NCBI RefSeq assembly: GCF_024323335.1
Contig: NC_066583.1
Coordinates: forward strand, 14,474,665-14,538,664
DNA from: Lathyrus oleraceus
Lineage: Eukaryota > Streptophyta > Magnoliopsida > Fabales > Fabaceae
Direction of reading: 5' to 3'
DNA: 64,000 nucleotides
Made by a program: the position numbers and the translations under genes. Every line of letters starts with the position of its first letter. Position 1 is the first letter of the stretch. The notes under the pieces were generated by a model. It made no database searches. It saw only the letters and a program-made list of their open reading frames with translations, and was not told the origin of the DNA. Below, piece by piece: positions 45,876-57,028 of this stretch.

Positions 45876-46480
45876 TTTTAATTGTAACCCTTTTTCTTTA
45901 TATTTAAAACAAAATTCATTTAATAAATATCATAAGATTCAATTACAAAAACTTGAAAACAACAATTAAACAATAATTAAACAACAACACAAATAACTAC
46001 AACAAATAAAATAACATCACAAATAAATACAACACATAAGCAACATAACTATGCGATTACAACCATCAAAACAATTTTGTGAGAAGTATACATCATCATA
46101 TGAACGTCTTTGTCAGTTTTAACATCCACCTAGAAATGAACTTCTCCATTTTGGTTGAACGTGGTATCAAGTCATTGAATTCTGCTGATCTTTTCACCCT
46201 CTGCAATGTCTCCATCTAACCAACTGTTTAAGATCCTATTAAGATGTTCAAACGTATCTACATTTCAAAGTCGGATCTTCATCGGAGGCTACACTGCTGA
46301 AAAAATTAAATCGACATTTCTCTTGTGAATATAAAGACACATATATGAATATGAAGACATTTCAAAGAAAAATGGAAGGAGAATGAAGAAAAATGCAAGG
46401 AGATAGTAAGTAGATGTCTGAAAAATTATGGGAGGATCATGTTGTATTTATAGATGGAGTGCATGAGCAGTAGCCAGATG
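45876..46480. other. MULE internal noncoding region
   Basis: AT-rich sequence between the transposase end and the right subterminal repeats. No coding frame was recognised. Confidence 0.5.
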
Positions 46481-46635
46481 CATTGGCGCCTACATATACT
46501 GGACTATGCATGAGATATTGCATGTGACGCATACACATAAATGCGCCACTCCTAGTGACACCATGAACATGGATGCACCAGTGCATGTGGCGCCTATGAA
46601 TAATATTTTCATTGGATGCGCCAATGCACCCGCCG
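46480..46635. repeat. Right subterminal GGCGC repeats of the MULE
   Basis: Repeated GGCGCC / TGCGCCA units (TTGGCGCC, AATGCGCCAC, GTGGCGCC, ATGCGCCAATG) mirror those inside the left end. Confidence 0.7.
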
Positions 46636-46639
46636 CCTT

Positions 46640-46739
46640 TGTTACAAGATTCTTGTAAAAGTAGTTATTTTAGTAAATATTTTTCAACAATGATTATTTT
46701 GTAAATTTAATTGAAAAACTTGGTTATTTTAAAAAAATC
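46640..46739 (-). repeat. Right terminal inverted repeat of the MULE
   Basis: Reverse complement of the left TIR at roughly 75% identity; abuts AAATATATGAA (46740-46750). Confidence 0.85.
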
Positions 46740-46784
46740 AAATATATGAAATTGCATTCTTAAAGAAATTTAAAATACTATTAA

Positions 46785-46787
<3 letters not shown>

Positions 46788-46850
<63 letters not shown>
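46788..46850. repeat. (TA)n microsatellite, about 60 bp
   Basis: Uninterrupted TA dinucleotide repeat just outside the MULE. Confidence 0.97.
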
Positions 46851-46852
<2 letters not shown>

Positions 46853-46964
46853 CCATACAAAGTAATGTAAATTAAACTTTTTCTTTTAATCTTATCATTT
46901 TCAATGTCAACAAATTAAAAATGAAAATAAAAATAAATATATAATATGCATTACTACGAAAAAT

Positions 46965-47487
46965 TAGGGGGGCCAAAATGAGTCGTGGTCAGTCTGCTTG
47001 GCTTGCGCGCCCGAAAAACAATGGTGGGTTAGGTTGAAATTTTGTGTCCGCCTATCCGCTCAACCTGCCCAGCTTTAAGCCCAGTTCGCCTTAAACCCGC
47101 CAACCTAGTCATCAAGCACTCAAAATATTTCTTTTGGTTGGTTGAAGGTTAATATTTGAATTATAATTTTGGAATACTTGCTGACGATTCTATTTTATAC
47201 ATTTATTTGTGAATATACAAAAAAAAAATTGAAGTAAAATTTGTTAAAAAGTTGCTTTATAAAAAATTATTCTAAAAACAAGTGAAAAATTTAATTGAAA
47301 TGTAGAAATACGTCTAATAATCTATTAAAAAAAAATAAGCGGACAACCTTGCCTCCCGCTAACCCGCCACCTTGGCGGGGTGAGCTAGATTTTTAAACTC
47401 AATTTCACTTGGTGGGCTTGCTTGCCACGCCCCGTTTTTTGGCAGGCTTAAGTCGGGGCGGGTGACCCGTTTTTCCATCCCCGTGGA
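46965..47487. mobile_element. GC-rich MITE-like repeat, possibly hAT-derived
   Basis: A GC-rich island in AT-rich surroundings, starting AGGGGGGCCAAAATGAGTCG and ending GGGTGACCCGTTTTTCCATC. The ends are imperfect inverted copies (reversed right end GGGGATGGAAAAACGGGTC). It contains runs such as AACCCGCCAACCT and GGCGGGGTGAG. The (A)GGG(A/G)TGG.AAAA end is typical of nonautonomous hAT elements in plants. No clear 8-bp TSD was seen. Confidence 0.45.
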
Positions 47488-48522
47488 AAACACATATAAT
47501 GATAGTTGCGAAATACATATAATGACGGGTTCACGTCCGTTGTTAGGTAGCGTGTTGGTCGCGACTTAGTGAGTCTATAAAATTATCTAACTGGAAAGGC
47601 ACAGCTATATCACATAGTTTTAAAAGATATCGAATCCACATGAATCAATAATCAAACTTATCATTATCTATTGGTACTATGTAAATCTAAGGCTAATGAA
47701 AAATTGATTGGGGGGAAATTATAAAACTAAAATTAAAATAAAGTTTAGAAAATATATCAGAAAGGAGAGACCAGAATTTGGATCCCGGTGTACCTCAGGG
47801 GACTCAATAATTTATTGGCGTGTGTTAATGTATTAAATTACTTTTCAATAGAAAAATATTAATTTAAAAACATTTATCTCACACTCTCGTGTTGTTGACT
47901 CTAGCTATACTTCCAGACCATATATTTGCTCTCGTTAACCCATTTGAATCAGGAAATACTTTTTGAAAACCAATAAGTTTTAATTAATCCTTGAAGCGCT
48001 CTCGTTGTGTTTAGGATTAATGTCCAATTTTCACTATCTGGTTCAAGCCTCACACTCTAGTGGTATTGACTCGAAACCTTAATACTTTCACTCTTGTGCA
48101 AAACTTTTCAAAATATTAAAAATCAAAACCAATAAAATAATTTATAAAAAGGTTTACACCAACTTATTATCGAGTCTGGTCGGAACAACGGTCCTTACAT
48201 ACCGGACTCAAAGCAATTTAGTCGGACATGGTATTAAACATAAACATGCAATTCATGGTAATGGAAATTAACAACAACATTGCAAGTAAATAAATTTTAA
48301 ACAAGTAGAAATAAATTAAAACAATTATAAAAAAGAACCAGAAAAATTGAAATTAATGCGGAAAGAATTTCGAATACAAAGAACGGAACGAAAAACAACT
48401 TCTAATGCCGGCATGAATAATTTGATCCAAACTTATAATAAAAAATCATAAGAACTATGGTGTGATAGTATCCTGATGTGAAAGCTCTATAACTTTAGAA
48501 TTCCCAAAATCATAATACGAAA
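47488..48522. other. Unassigned LTR-like noncoding sequence
   Basis: Moderately complex sequence with no coding frame; features such as GTTGGTCGCGACTTAG and ATATCGAATCCACA recall LTR or leader parts of Athila/Cyclops-type gypsy elements. No ends or partner copy found, so this is only a suggestion. Confidence 0.35.
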
Positions 48523-49260
48523 AAATATACCTATAATATTTATTGAGTTCTCTAAATAAATAAAAATATATATAATAATTTTTAAGATTTTGTATCATAA
48601 CACAATTTCATTCGATTTACAAAATATAAATCGCAAACCGAACCGAACCGTATAGTTTTGTTAGAAAATGACTCAATCACATTCAAATCAAATGCATTTT
48701 TTTATGATTCTCGCTTTCGTTCAATTCAATTAACGATTTTTTATTAGACCCATCCAATTTTAAACACCCTTACTAGCACATTAATATAAAAACTTGTCAT
48801 AAAAAAAACACAAGAGTTCAACTGAGTACCAATGTTTTTTTTAATCATGTAGTATTTGTCTTGATAGCATCTGTCTATTATGGCAATTTCTTTTTTGAGT
48901 TTTTTCTTTACAATTGTGTTGTCATTGTTATAGCTCAGTAGTGTTTGTTTTTTTGTGTTGCATTTGCACATTAGATGTTTGGTGTTTCACTCTCTCTTCA
49001 ATTATGGACTTCTCCTCCAACCTGTAACAATGGACTCTCTCACACAAATGCTAAATCGTACTATTTACGTATGGTAACAGAACAAAAACTCACACTCAAA
49101 TCCATATCATCTTTTGATGGTGAATATATTCCTTTCTATGTCAAAACAAAATCATGTCGGTTTTGCTTTTTGGTCCTTTTATACTATACATTGTAATCAC
49201 CATTTTAAAGAGAGAGAAGAGGATTTAAATTTATTTTTTCTTAATACTTTAGGTGTTAGC
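48523..49260. repeat. Second copy of the repeat, without the copia insertion
   Basis: Corresponds to 17325-17651 joined to 31255-31690. It lacks the copia element and also a short stretch around the insertion point. It carries 20-30 bp (DGEYIPFY-coding, near 49117-49140) that the other copy lacks. Confidence 0.8.
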
Positions 49261-50489
49261 TCAATAGTTAGTTTAGCATTGTAATTTTAATTTAAAGAGT
49301 TCAATGTCTTTCGATAACAATTGCAATATGATCATTAATGATATTTTTTAATAAACAAAACTTTTCTCATTTTCTTTTTTTTAGTTATTTTTTTTAAAGA
49401 CTTTATTTATCATTAGACCAAACAATTATCACACTAAATTTTATTTTTATACTCAATCTATTATTAACATGAATCAAATTAATAAATTAATAAAATAATC
49501 TAACAAATCTCACGTGTGTTTCATGTGACAACTTTGATGAATTAACATTACTTGCATCATTATCTTCTACAACCTAAGGTAGTTCTTTCATAAAAACTTT
49601 TCGATATCTCATTTAGAATTTATGGTGTTCACTTATAAACTTAACCCATTTGCCTATAATAGACGCAACTTAATATGAAAATAAGTACAAATGAATAGCG
49701 ATAACATAGAAAAGTTATTTACTCAATTTGTTTAAATCGATCTACGTTTGAAGAAGAAAAGCTCTCTAATTTATTATACTTCAAAAATGATTACAAAATA
49801 CTACAATATAATTTACAAATGATAGGCGATGCAAAAAAGTGTTAATTCACTAGCTACTACTCGGGGTTTCCTATCCCTAGTTAACCATCATAAGCATGAC
49901 AATTTCCCTAGATCCAGCACATATACTAATGATCAGTATTCCCTATGTGTCCAAAAATCAGTTAAACGAGTATCTCACATAAAAAGCATTACGAACAAGA
50001 AACAATTGAATATAATTATAGATCAAAGAATTCATGCAAAGTCAAATCATCATATTGCCTAACAATATTGAAACAAGTTCATCAAAGCACAACCTAACCT
50101 ATAGGAGTTTAACTACTCATAATTTAAAATACAATACAAAAAACAATTAAGAAGAATTGCATATGAGACTCCTTGAAGGGTTGACCTCAAATGACTTCAA
50201 ATGCTCTCAAAATCATCCTTAGCTATGCTTTCGCTACCTTTTTCACCTAGTTTTTCTACCTTTTTCACCTAGTTTTTCTACATTTTGACTCCTTGAAGGG
50301 TTGACCTCAAATGGCCTCAGTGGCTGCACGCTTTTGCACATTTTCACCTAGTTTTTCATTAAGTCCAATTTCTTCACACTTAGCAATTTTTTCCTCATTC
50401 CTTGGTCTTTATTCTTCATTTTTTCTCCTCTTGAACTTATTTTGATCCGTTTTTTCAACAAAATTCATACAATGATAGACTGTCATCAA
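49261..50489. other. Noncoding stretch with short duplications
   Basis: No genes recognised. A 22-bp tandem pair (CTACCTTTTTCACCTAGTTT plus TT) lies at about 50232-50276, and GACTCCTTGAAGGGTTGACC occurs at about 50168 and 50286. Possibly part of an LTR, but no partner is visible. Confidence 0.45.
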
Positions 50490-51374
50490 CATGTTAGTGA
50501 GAAGCCTTGCTCCAAAAGTCATATTGTTGTTGTGAACTAATCACATATTCAGATATTGATGGTGCATATATTATTTCAAAGGCTTACGTAAAGTGGTAAA
50601 TAGGGTTGTGGCATTAATGATCTGTGCTTCAATTGGTTTGAGTCCTAACCATGGAAGATATGTGGGGGAGGTGGACGCCTTAGTGGGTTAGAGTCTCATA
50701 TGATGAAAGATACTACAAGTGGGTTCGAGTCCCATACGAGTGACAGTCGTTTGAATTGGGTTTGAGTCCCATAGAGCGCCCAATATCCATCACAAAAGTC
50801 GAATCATATGAGCTTGTGTGAACCGAGCCTGACCTAGACGTAGGTCCGTTTGGGGCTTGATGTTTTGTGGCTTGGGAATAGTGATCAACTAAGTTATGAG
50901 AACTCAGGTGGCATGTTTTCATACATTAGAGTATCCTTTAGATACTTAAGTCTTAGTTACATGGTGCCATTGATACATAAGCAATGAAAGATGAGGACTT
51001 GAGTTAGAATTTAATTAGAAACCCTGTAGAGTCGAGTGGACCATAGGGTAAGAGAACTCACTGATATTATTATCTCATCCCACTATTGTTGTTTTTTCCA
51101 GGTATTATTTGCAGCTTGAACCCAAGAGGTTGCAAGATGATGTGTAAAAGATTTACGACTATTTTAATCTTCCATTGTGGATTGTGTGCAATGAAGAGAT
51201 TGCACTTAGATCTCGGGTATTATTTTTAGGCATTATTGTATAACATGTATTACATATATATTTTAGTTTGTACATGGGTATATAATGATGCCATTAGGCT
51301 CTTATGTTGTGTTAATACAGAGAATTAACACTTGTATGATATTATTCTATATATGCATTATACAGGTTGTTACA
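50490..51374 (+). repeat. 5' LTR (3' part only) of the decayed gypsy element
   Basis: 885 bp remaining, ending in TTGTTACA before the primer site. The start is lost at about 50490. Confidence 0.72.
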
Positions 51375-51376
51375 GT

Positions 51377-51387
51377 TGGTATCAGAG
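51377..51387 (+). other. Primer-binding site of the decayed gypsy element
   Basis: TGGTATCAGAG two bases after the LTR end; initiator-Met type. Confidence 0.8.
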
Positions 51388-52298
51388 TTGGTCGATTCTC
51401 GACCTAGCCTTGAAGCATCATAAGTAAATCTATTCCTGTCTCATATGTGTGTTTAGCTAACATGATTCTTAATATCATTGTATGTAGTATTGGGCATGAT
51501 CAACCTAATTATATGTGCATGGTAGGTACGGTCATGGTTGAGTGACCACGAGGACTCTGAAGGTTGTGTGGAGCTTGTGTTTTGAGAGTGGATTCAAACT
51601 AGGAGTTAGGAAGTAAGGAGAACAGGTTAGATCATTTGAAGTTTTAGTAGGAGTTGTGATTCCGGTAATGTGGAATTGAAGGGTGGAGTATGGTTCAAGC
51701 AACCCTATAGTGCTAAAAGAGTCGGGAAGTTAAGGATTTCTATCTGATGAATTTGACGGAGTTTTGGAGAGATGTGTGAATCTGTTCGTAGAACAAAATT
51801 GATCCACTTGTATGGAATAAGTGTTGTATGTAATTCCATATAATGAAGGACAAAGGATGGTTTTGTTGTATGAATTACATAAGGTCTGGAGGTGAGGAAG
51901 GCATCGATGTTTCAGCTTATAAGGTCACTAGAGTATCTTGGAAGAACAAGAGTATTGCAGGGAATATATTCATAATGGTTGAAGGCTCGAGAGATGTTGG
52001 CATTCGGTTTTGTTAAGGGTTTAAGGTAATGGTGGAGTATACGAAGAGGCTCGAGGACATGAATGCCTATTTCAATTGAAACATGTATGCACTAAGAGAA
52101 GGGTATAAGATAAACTAAGTATACCTAGTCTTAGAAGGGAGATCGGGTTCATGATAGTTGTCAGAAATTCCGTTTTAGTAAGAGACGTTATGGAAATGTT
52201 GAGTTGCCAAGGATCAGTTGAAAGAAATTTATGTCAAAGAGAGAAAAAGCATTAAAGATCAACAAAAGTTCTAGTTGTATTGGTTGAAGGAGGTTCGT

Positions 52299-52304
<6 letters not shown>

Positions 52305-52355
<51 letters not shown>

Positions 52356-52358
52356 AAG
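52305..52358. repeat. (GA)n microsatellite, about 50 bp
   Basis: GA repeat with one or two A-rich interruptions, inside the decayed gypsy interior. Confidence 0.95.
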
Positions 52359-54699
52359 TAAATAAGATTCAAGGAATTCGAGTAGAATGGTTATATTATT
52401 GGAGCTAAGGGAATTACCTTAGAAGAGAAGCAGACAAAGTTTAGGAGTCGTGTAAACTTTGTAATATGACTATTGTAATATAATTCATTTCGGATAAAGA
52501 CACAATGGGATCATAAGGTTTTATTTAGGCTAAGATAGTGGTGTGTAGTTGAGGATTGTTCACATACGAAGATTCCTAGAGGATGGAGTGGAGTGGAGAA
52601 AGTTAAACCTTGGTATTAAGAGAAGCATGTGATAGTAGCATTATGGTCACAAGTGTGTGTAATTGATTACCTTGTTTTGAGATGGATGTGAAATATCACA
52701 CTCTTTACTTCGAGCGGTGAGTCTTGTGTTCTGAGAAGTTGAGTATGTGGTAAGCAATGGAAGATAAGCCCAACTTGAGTATGGAACTAAGTGTGGAATG
52801 TGAAATAAACTTTGTCTTATGAGCTCACAAGGAGGCGATGAGGATTCTCAGTAGTAGGTCATCTAGATAAGTAACCTTTGTGTGATGAAGTATGTAGTGG
52901 ATATTAGTTTGGAAGAGAAATCTAGTCATAAGTGTGTGGTAATATCAAGGTTCATCTTGAGTGCCTCTTATTTGGGTTGCAAGATTAGGAATGACTTATT
53001 GGGCGTCAGGTTGTTGTCCATCTTCTTAAGTAGTGTTTGGATTGGTTGATCGCAGAATATGATGTTCACACCTTGTTAGAACTAAGTGAATATGGAATTT
53101 CAGTTTTGTGGGTCATGGTAGATGTGAGATTTAAGAAAGGAGTTGCAAGTTATGGCAAGGCAAGTTGATAGTTTTGAAGTTGGAAATTTTGAAGGTGTAT
53201 TGCGTAGTTGATCATCTATAGAGATGTCAAATAAGTTAGACGTTTAGGGAACCTCCCTAGTGAATCATGCTCAATGTGAGTAAGACTTAGGAATATCACT
53301 GTTATAACTAATGAGAATCATGAGGAGTGAAGCTGAAAGTGACTTATTGGGTGGTGATCTTGAGGAGGCCAGTTTAATATCTTGCATATCTGTTAGTTAG
53401 GTGTAAAGTGGTTAGTCAAAATATGGCATTGGTTAATTCTCTTATATTCATGGCCTCAGATGTCGACCCCATTAGAATGGTACCTGATGTGTGCAGTGAT
53501 GCTTTACCCTATTGAAAGGATTCGTGAGTTTTGCTTCCAAGAAGGAGCGGGAATCAGATATACCTAAAGTTAAGCATATAACCTAGATTGTCTATGAGTA
53601 AGAACACAAGATAGAACCGCGGGAGATGGAGCAGGAGGTTTGAGATGAATGATTTTGGATATGAAATCTAATGTTATCTCTAGATGTGTAATTGTGTTGC
53701 GTGACTCTGTGAGTAGTATTGGAAACTAACATTTGAATCCTTGATTGGTTAGAGTCCTTTGGAAGTGTTGTTTCGTCAATGACTTGGAATATTCCTTGTT
53801 GGTATTATTCCTCCAGTTGGTTGGAATCCTGTGTCAGCATAACCCGTGAGTAAGTCAGAACTCTATAAAGAACTTAGAATGGATTATGGCAATAAGAACA
53901 AAGTATTGGTTCTAACTCTCCATCTTATGTCGGCCAGAAAAGTGTTCAACCGATGGATGTGCTAAGGTTCTGAAACTATTTTGGGATAGTAAGTGATCAG
54001 AGGAAAATACGGATGTCCTATAAGGACCTATGAGCTCAGCAATAGAGAGTGATGAATGGAAGTGCACAATGTAGTTTCATGGAGGATCAGAGAGATAACT
54101 ACTTGTAAGAATGAAGTAAGATAATCTCATGCCGAATGTACTACCTTATTGGAATGGTACGAGAGAAGTGACGCATTAGGTGTATACTCTCGTAATGTAT
54201 GATATCAGATCAAGTGAAGTTGATAAGGTGAAGAATAAAGGGATTATAAAGTTTGTCACAAGTTTTGAAACAGTTGTGTGAAAAAGGGTAGTTAGTATTG
54301 TGTGTAGTTAAGGAATCGATAAATTGTCTCATGAAGTTTCAAGAGTGTTGACTATCCTAAATAAAGATAAGGTTCGTGTAGTCCAAGGAAAGGAAGTCGT
54401 GGATTCTGGAGGGAGTTGTAACCAAGCAATTCAGAATGGTATGTCAGATGAATTAAGTGGGAGCAACGTTAGAAGTTAATAAAATTTTGGAATGAGAATA
54501 TGGTTAAGACCATGAAGTTTCGAGAGTTCATGAAAGAAGGAATTTTGCCAGAGAAAGAAAGTTGGAAGATTAAGTATGATCGAGGATTTAACTGAAGCAA
54601 AGTGAAGTGATGACCTAGGAATGCAGTGCAAGAAGTGGTTCTTTATTGAGTGGAGAAAATTCGGGGGAGAATTTCAATTTAAGGGGGGGAGGGAGAGTG

Positions 54700-56797
54700 T
54701 GTAATGTCCCATATATCCTTAAGTGCTCTAAAAGTTGTCAATTGGGATAAGTAGAGTAACCAGTGGACTCGAAAGAGATTAATCTCGATTAAAAGAGTCC
54801 ATGATGTAAGGGTTAGGGTTGTGTGATTATATGATCAACTTGTTGTTGTCCCTACTATTCATTGCTTATATGTGTTAAAAACATGTTGTTCTTAATGTTA
54901 TGCTTAGTGTCGTTGTGATGAATTAGGGTTTTATGTTATGTTGATTCTTGAAGTTATGTTGTTATTGATATGGATTATTTTGTTATGCTTTGTTTATTGA
55001 AGCTTTGGCTCATGTTCATAAAGAATGACGATGTTGCTCCCATGTTGTAGTTATGATCATTGTCTTTGATTACATGTTGTTTATGTGTTTTGGTTCTTGA
55101 GTTATATCTCATAGTTCCTTGATTTGGTGTGAGTTTATAATAGTATATGTTTTGAAATGAATTGGAATGGTTGAAATTGGAGTATGAAGTGTTTAAAGAG
55201 GGATTTTTGAAGAACTTACAAGGAACAATCTATTGGTTCCGGGCCTATCAGTCAATCAATCGATTGATTCATGATTCTGTGAAGAAAAAAAGTGAATTTT
55301 TACTCATGTCAATCAATTGACATGATAGACCAATTGATTGGTCATGAATTTTGTGAAAAATACTTTACAAAAACTTCATGCAATTGATTGGCTGCAAACT
55401 TAATTGATTGTTCCTTCCTTGTTTTTCTTAAAACCACCTGTTTCATATTTCTAAACCGTTTTGGATGCACTAGAACTTGTACCATATTATGCATTCATTG
55501 AATTAACATTAGTTAAGTGATACGATGAGGAATGTGATTTAACCTAGAATTCCGAATTAGGTTAAAATGATTGTCAAATGAGTTTTGTAACATATAATGA
55601 TGTCTGATCAGATGCGTTAGAAAGCTAACATAGAGAACTATTATATAGAGATGAGTCTCTATGAATTATTCCATTATACATTTCCCTTTGAGTCCGATTA
55701 ACCCCACTATAGGATGGTTAGATGAATGTTTACCATATGACATGGAAGTGGAATAAGTTAGATTGAGGCGAGTTGAGTGATACCCTTGCGTATGGTCCTT
55801 GCAGCATGTTATATCAGCTTGTGGGCTTTAATGTATGCTATTGACTATATGTTAATGTATGTTATATATATTGTTGGTTGTGCTGCTTGTGTGAATGAAT
55901 GAATGATTAAAATAATATGATGATGAGTGAGGAAACCTTAGGAGAATAACTCAATTAATGACTTAGAAAGATAAATTAGGTTGTGGAGTGACTTAAGTGG
56001 TGATGCTTGGACACAAGGTACCTCAAATTGTATCGCGGACAAGTGTTCACTTGATTAACATATCAATATAATTTGTATGGAACAAGTGGAACAACATGTG
56101 ATGGGTGGATGATCACCCGGTATTTTGATGGAAATATATGTGAATTAGTGAATGTATCACCTAGTAATTGATGAATACCATGAGGAAAGGGTTTGGCATG
56201 TTGGTGAGGAGCCTTGCTCAAAAAGTCATATTGTTGTTGTGAACTAATTACATATTAAGATAGTGATGGTGCACATACCATTTTAGAGGCTTATGTAAAG
56301 CGGTAAATGGAGATGTGACACTAATGATTTGTGCCTCAATTGGGTTTGAGTCCCAACCATGGCAGATATGGGGGAAATGTAGACACCTAAGTGGGTTAGA
56401 ATCTCATACGCTGAAAGATACTCCAAGTGGGTTCGAGTCTCATACGAGTGACAGTCGCTTGAACTAGGTTTGAGTCTCATAGAGGGCTTGATATCCACCT
56501 TGAAACTCGAATTATACAAGCATGTGTGAATCGAGTCTGGCCTAGACGTAGGTCCGCTTGGGGATTGATGTTTTGTGGCTTCCGAATAATGATCCAATGA
56601 GTTATGAGAACTCAAGTGGCATGTTTCCATACATTGCAAATATCCCTTGGATACTTAATTCTTGGTTACATGGTGTGAGTGATACACAATTAACGAAAGA
56701 TGATGACTTGAGTTAGAATTTGATTAAAAATCCTATAGAGCCGAGTGGACCCATATGATAGGATGACTCACTGAGATTATTATCTCATCCCCTTATC
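54700..56797 (+). repeat. 3' LTR (5' part) of the decayed gypsy element
   Basis: Starts TGTAATGTCCCATAT after a purine tract; about 2.1 kb remain, the right end being replaced at about 56797 by LINE sequence. Contains palindrome-like CAATCAATCGATTGATT and CCAATTGATTGG motifs at 55250-55415. Confidence 0.75.
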
Positions 56798-56799
56798 CA

Positions 56800-57028
56800 G
56801 AATCATCGTGTCGTACGCATATTGAAGATGATGAGGAACCAACTCTAACACTAGAGAATAGTAAAGATCTACTGACCTAGAGAAAAGATAATTGAGCCTT
56901 TCAACCACTAGTAAAAAAAGAAAGGGGCCTAGGGGTACCCTTGCTTCAACCTTTTTTAGGTGCTAATCTCTTGGGTGATGTAGCCATTAACCAAAATCCC
57001 AAGATTACCAGAGAAGATACAAGCATGC
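56800..57028 (-). pseudogene. LINE reverse transcriptase fragment
   Basis: Minus-strand translation reads CIFSGNLGILVNGYITQEI..KRLKQGYP.APFFF, the L-V-N-G..[RK]-x-L-x-Q-G-[DY]-P-x-[AS]-P-[LF] motif of L1-type RT. A broken segment that may correspond to the H-L-x-[FY]-A-D-D region follows near 56810-56830. Several stops. Only about 75 codons remain. Cut on one side by the decayed gypsy LTR and on the other by the LTR starting at 57029. Confidence 0.75.

Larger units (their letters stand above)
38949..46750. mobile_element. Mutator-like element (MULE) with 11-bp TSD, split by a solo LTR
   Basis: Ends at 38960 and 46739 form a ~95-bp imperfect terminal inverted repeat (left TTTTTATTAAATAACCAT.., right reversed GATTTTTTTAAAATAACCAA..; both contain TTTCAATTAAAT and end near CTTGTAA). 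The 11-bp sequence AAATATATGAA flanks it at 38949-38959 and 46740-46750. Inside are palindromic GGCGC-rich subterminal arrays, a MULE transposase C-terminus on the plus strand and plant-mobile-domain-like coding remnants on the minus strand. Without the Ogre-type solo LTR (40272-45205) the MULE is about 2.8 kb, so it is a deletion derivative lacking most of its transposase. Confidence 0.85.
50490..56797 (+). mobile_element. Highly decayed Ty3/gypsy element with both LTRs truncated
   Basis: 50490-51085 matches 56198-56797 in direct orientation (shared CATATTGTTGTTGTGAACTA, GAGTCCCA.., ACGTAGGTCCG, CATTGATGTTTTGTGGCTT-like strings). The left copy ends TTGTTACA at 51374 and is followed by TGGTATCAGAG (51377). 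A purine tract AAGGGGGGGAGGGAGAG precedes TGTAATGTCCC at 54700. So the left LTR lacks its 5' part and the right LTR its 3' part. The 3.3-kb interior has no open frame of 60 codons; short strings such as VMVEYTKRLEDMNAYF near 52028 recall gag. Orientation and family come from primer site, tract and LTR ends. Confidence 0.75.

Noticed and set aside
46965..47487. GC-rich island considered as a CpG island or promoter
   Set aside because: No gene follows; inverted ends and dispersed-repeat composition fit a MITE better.
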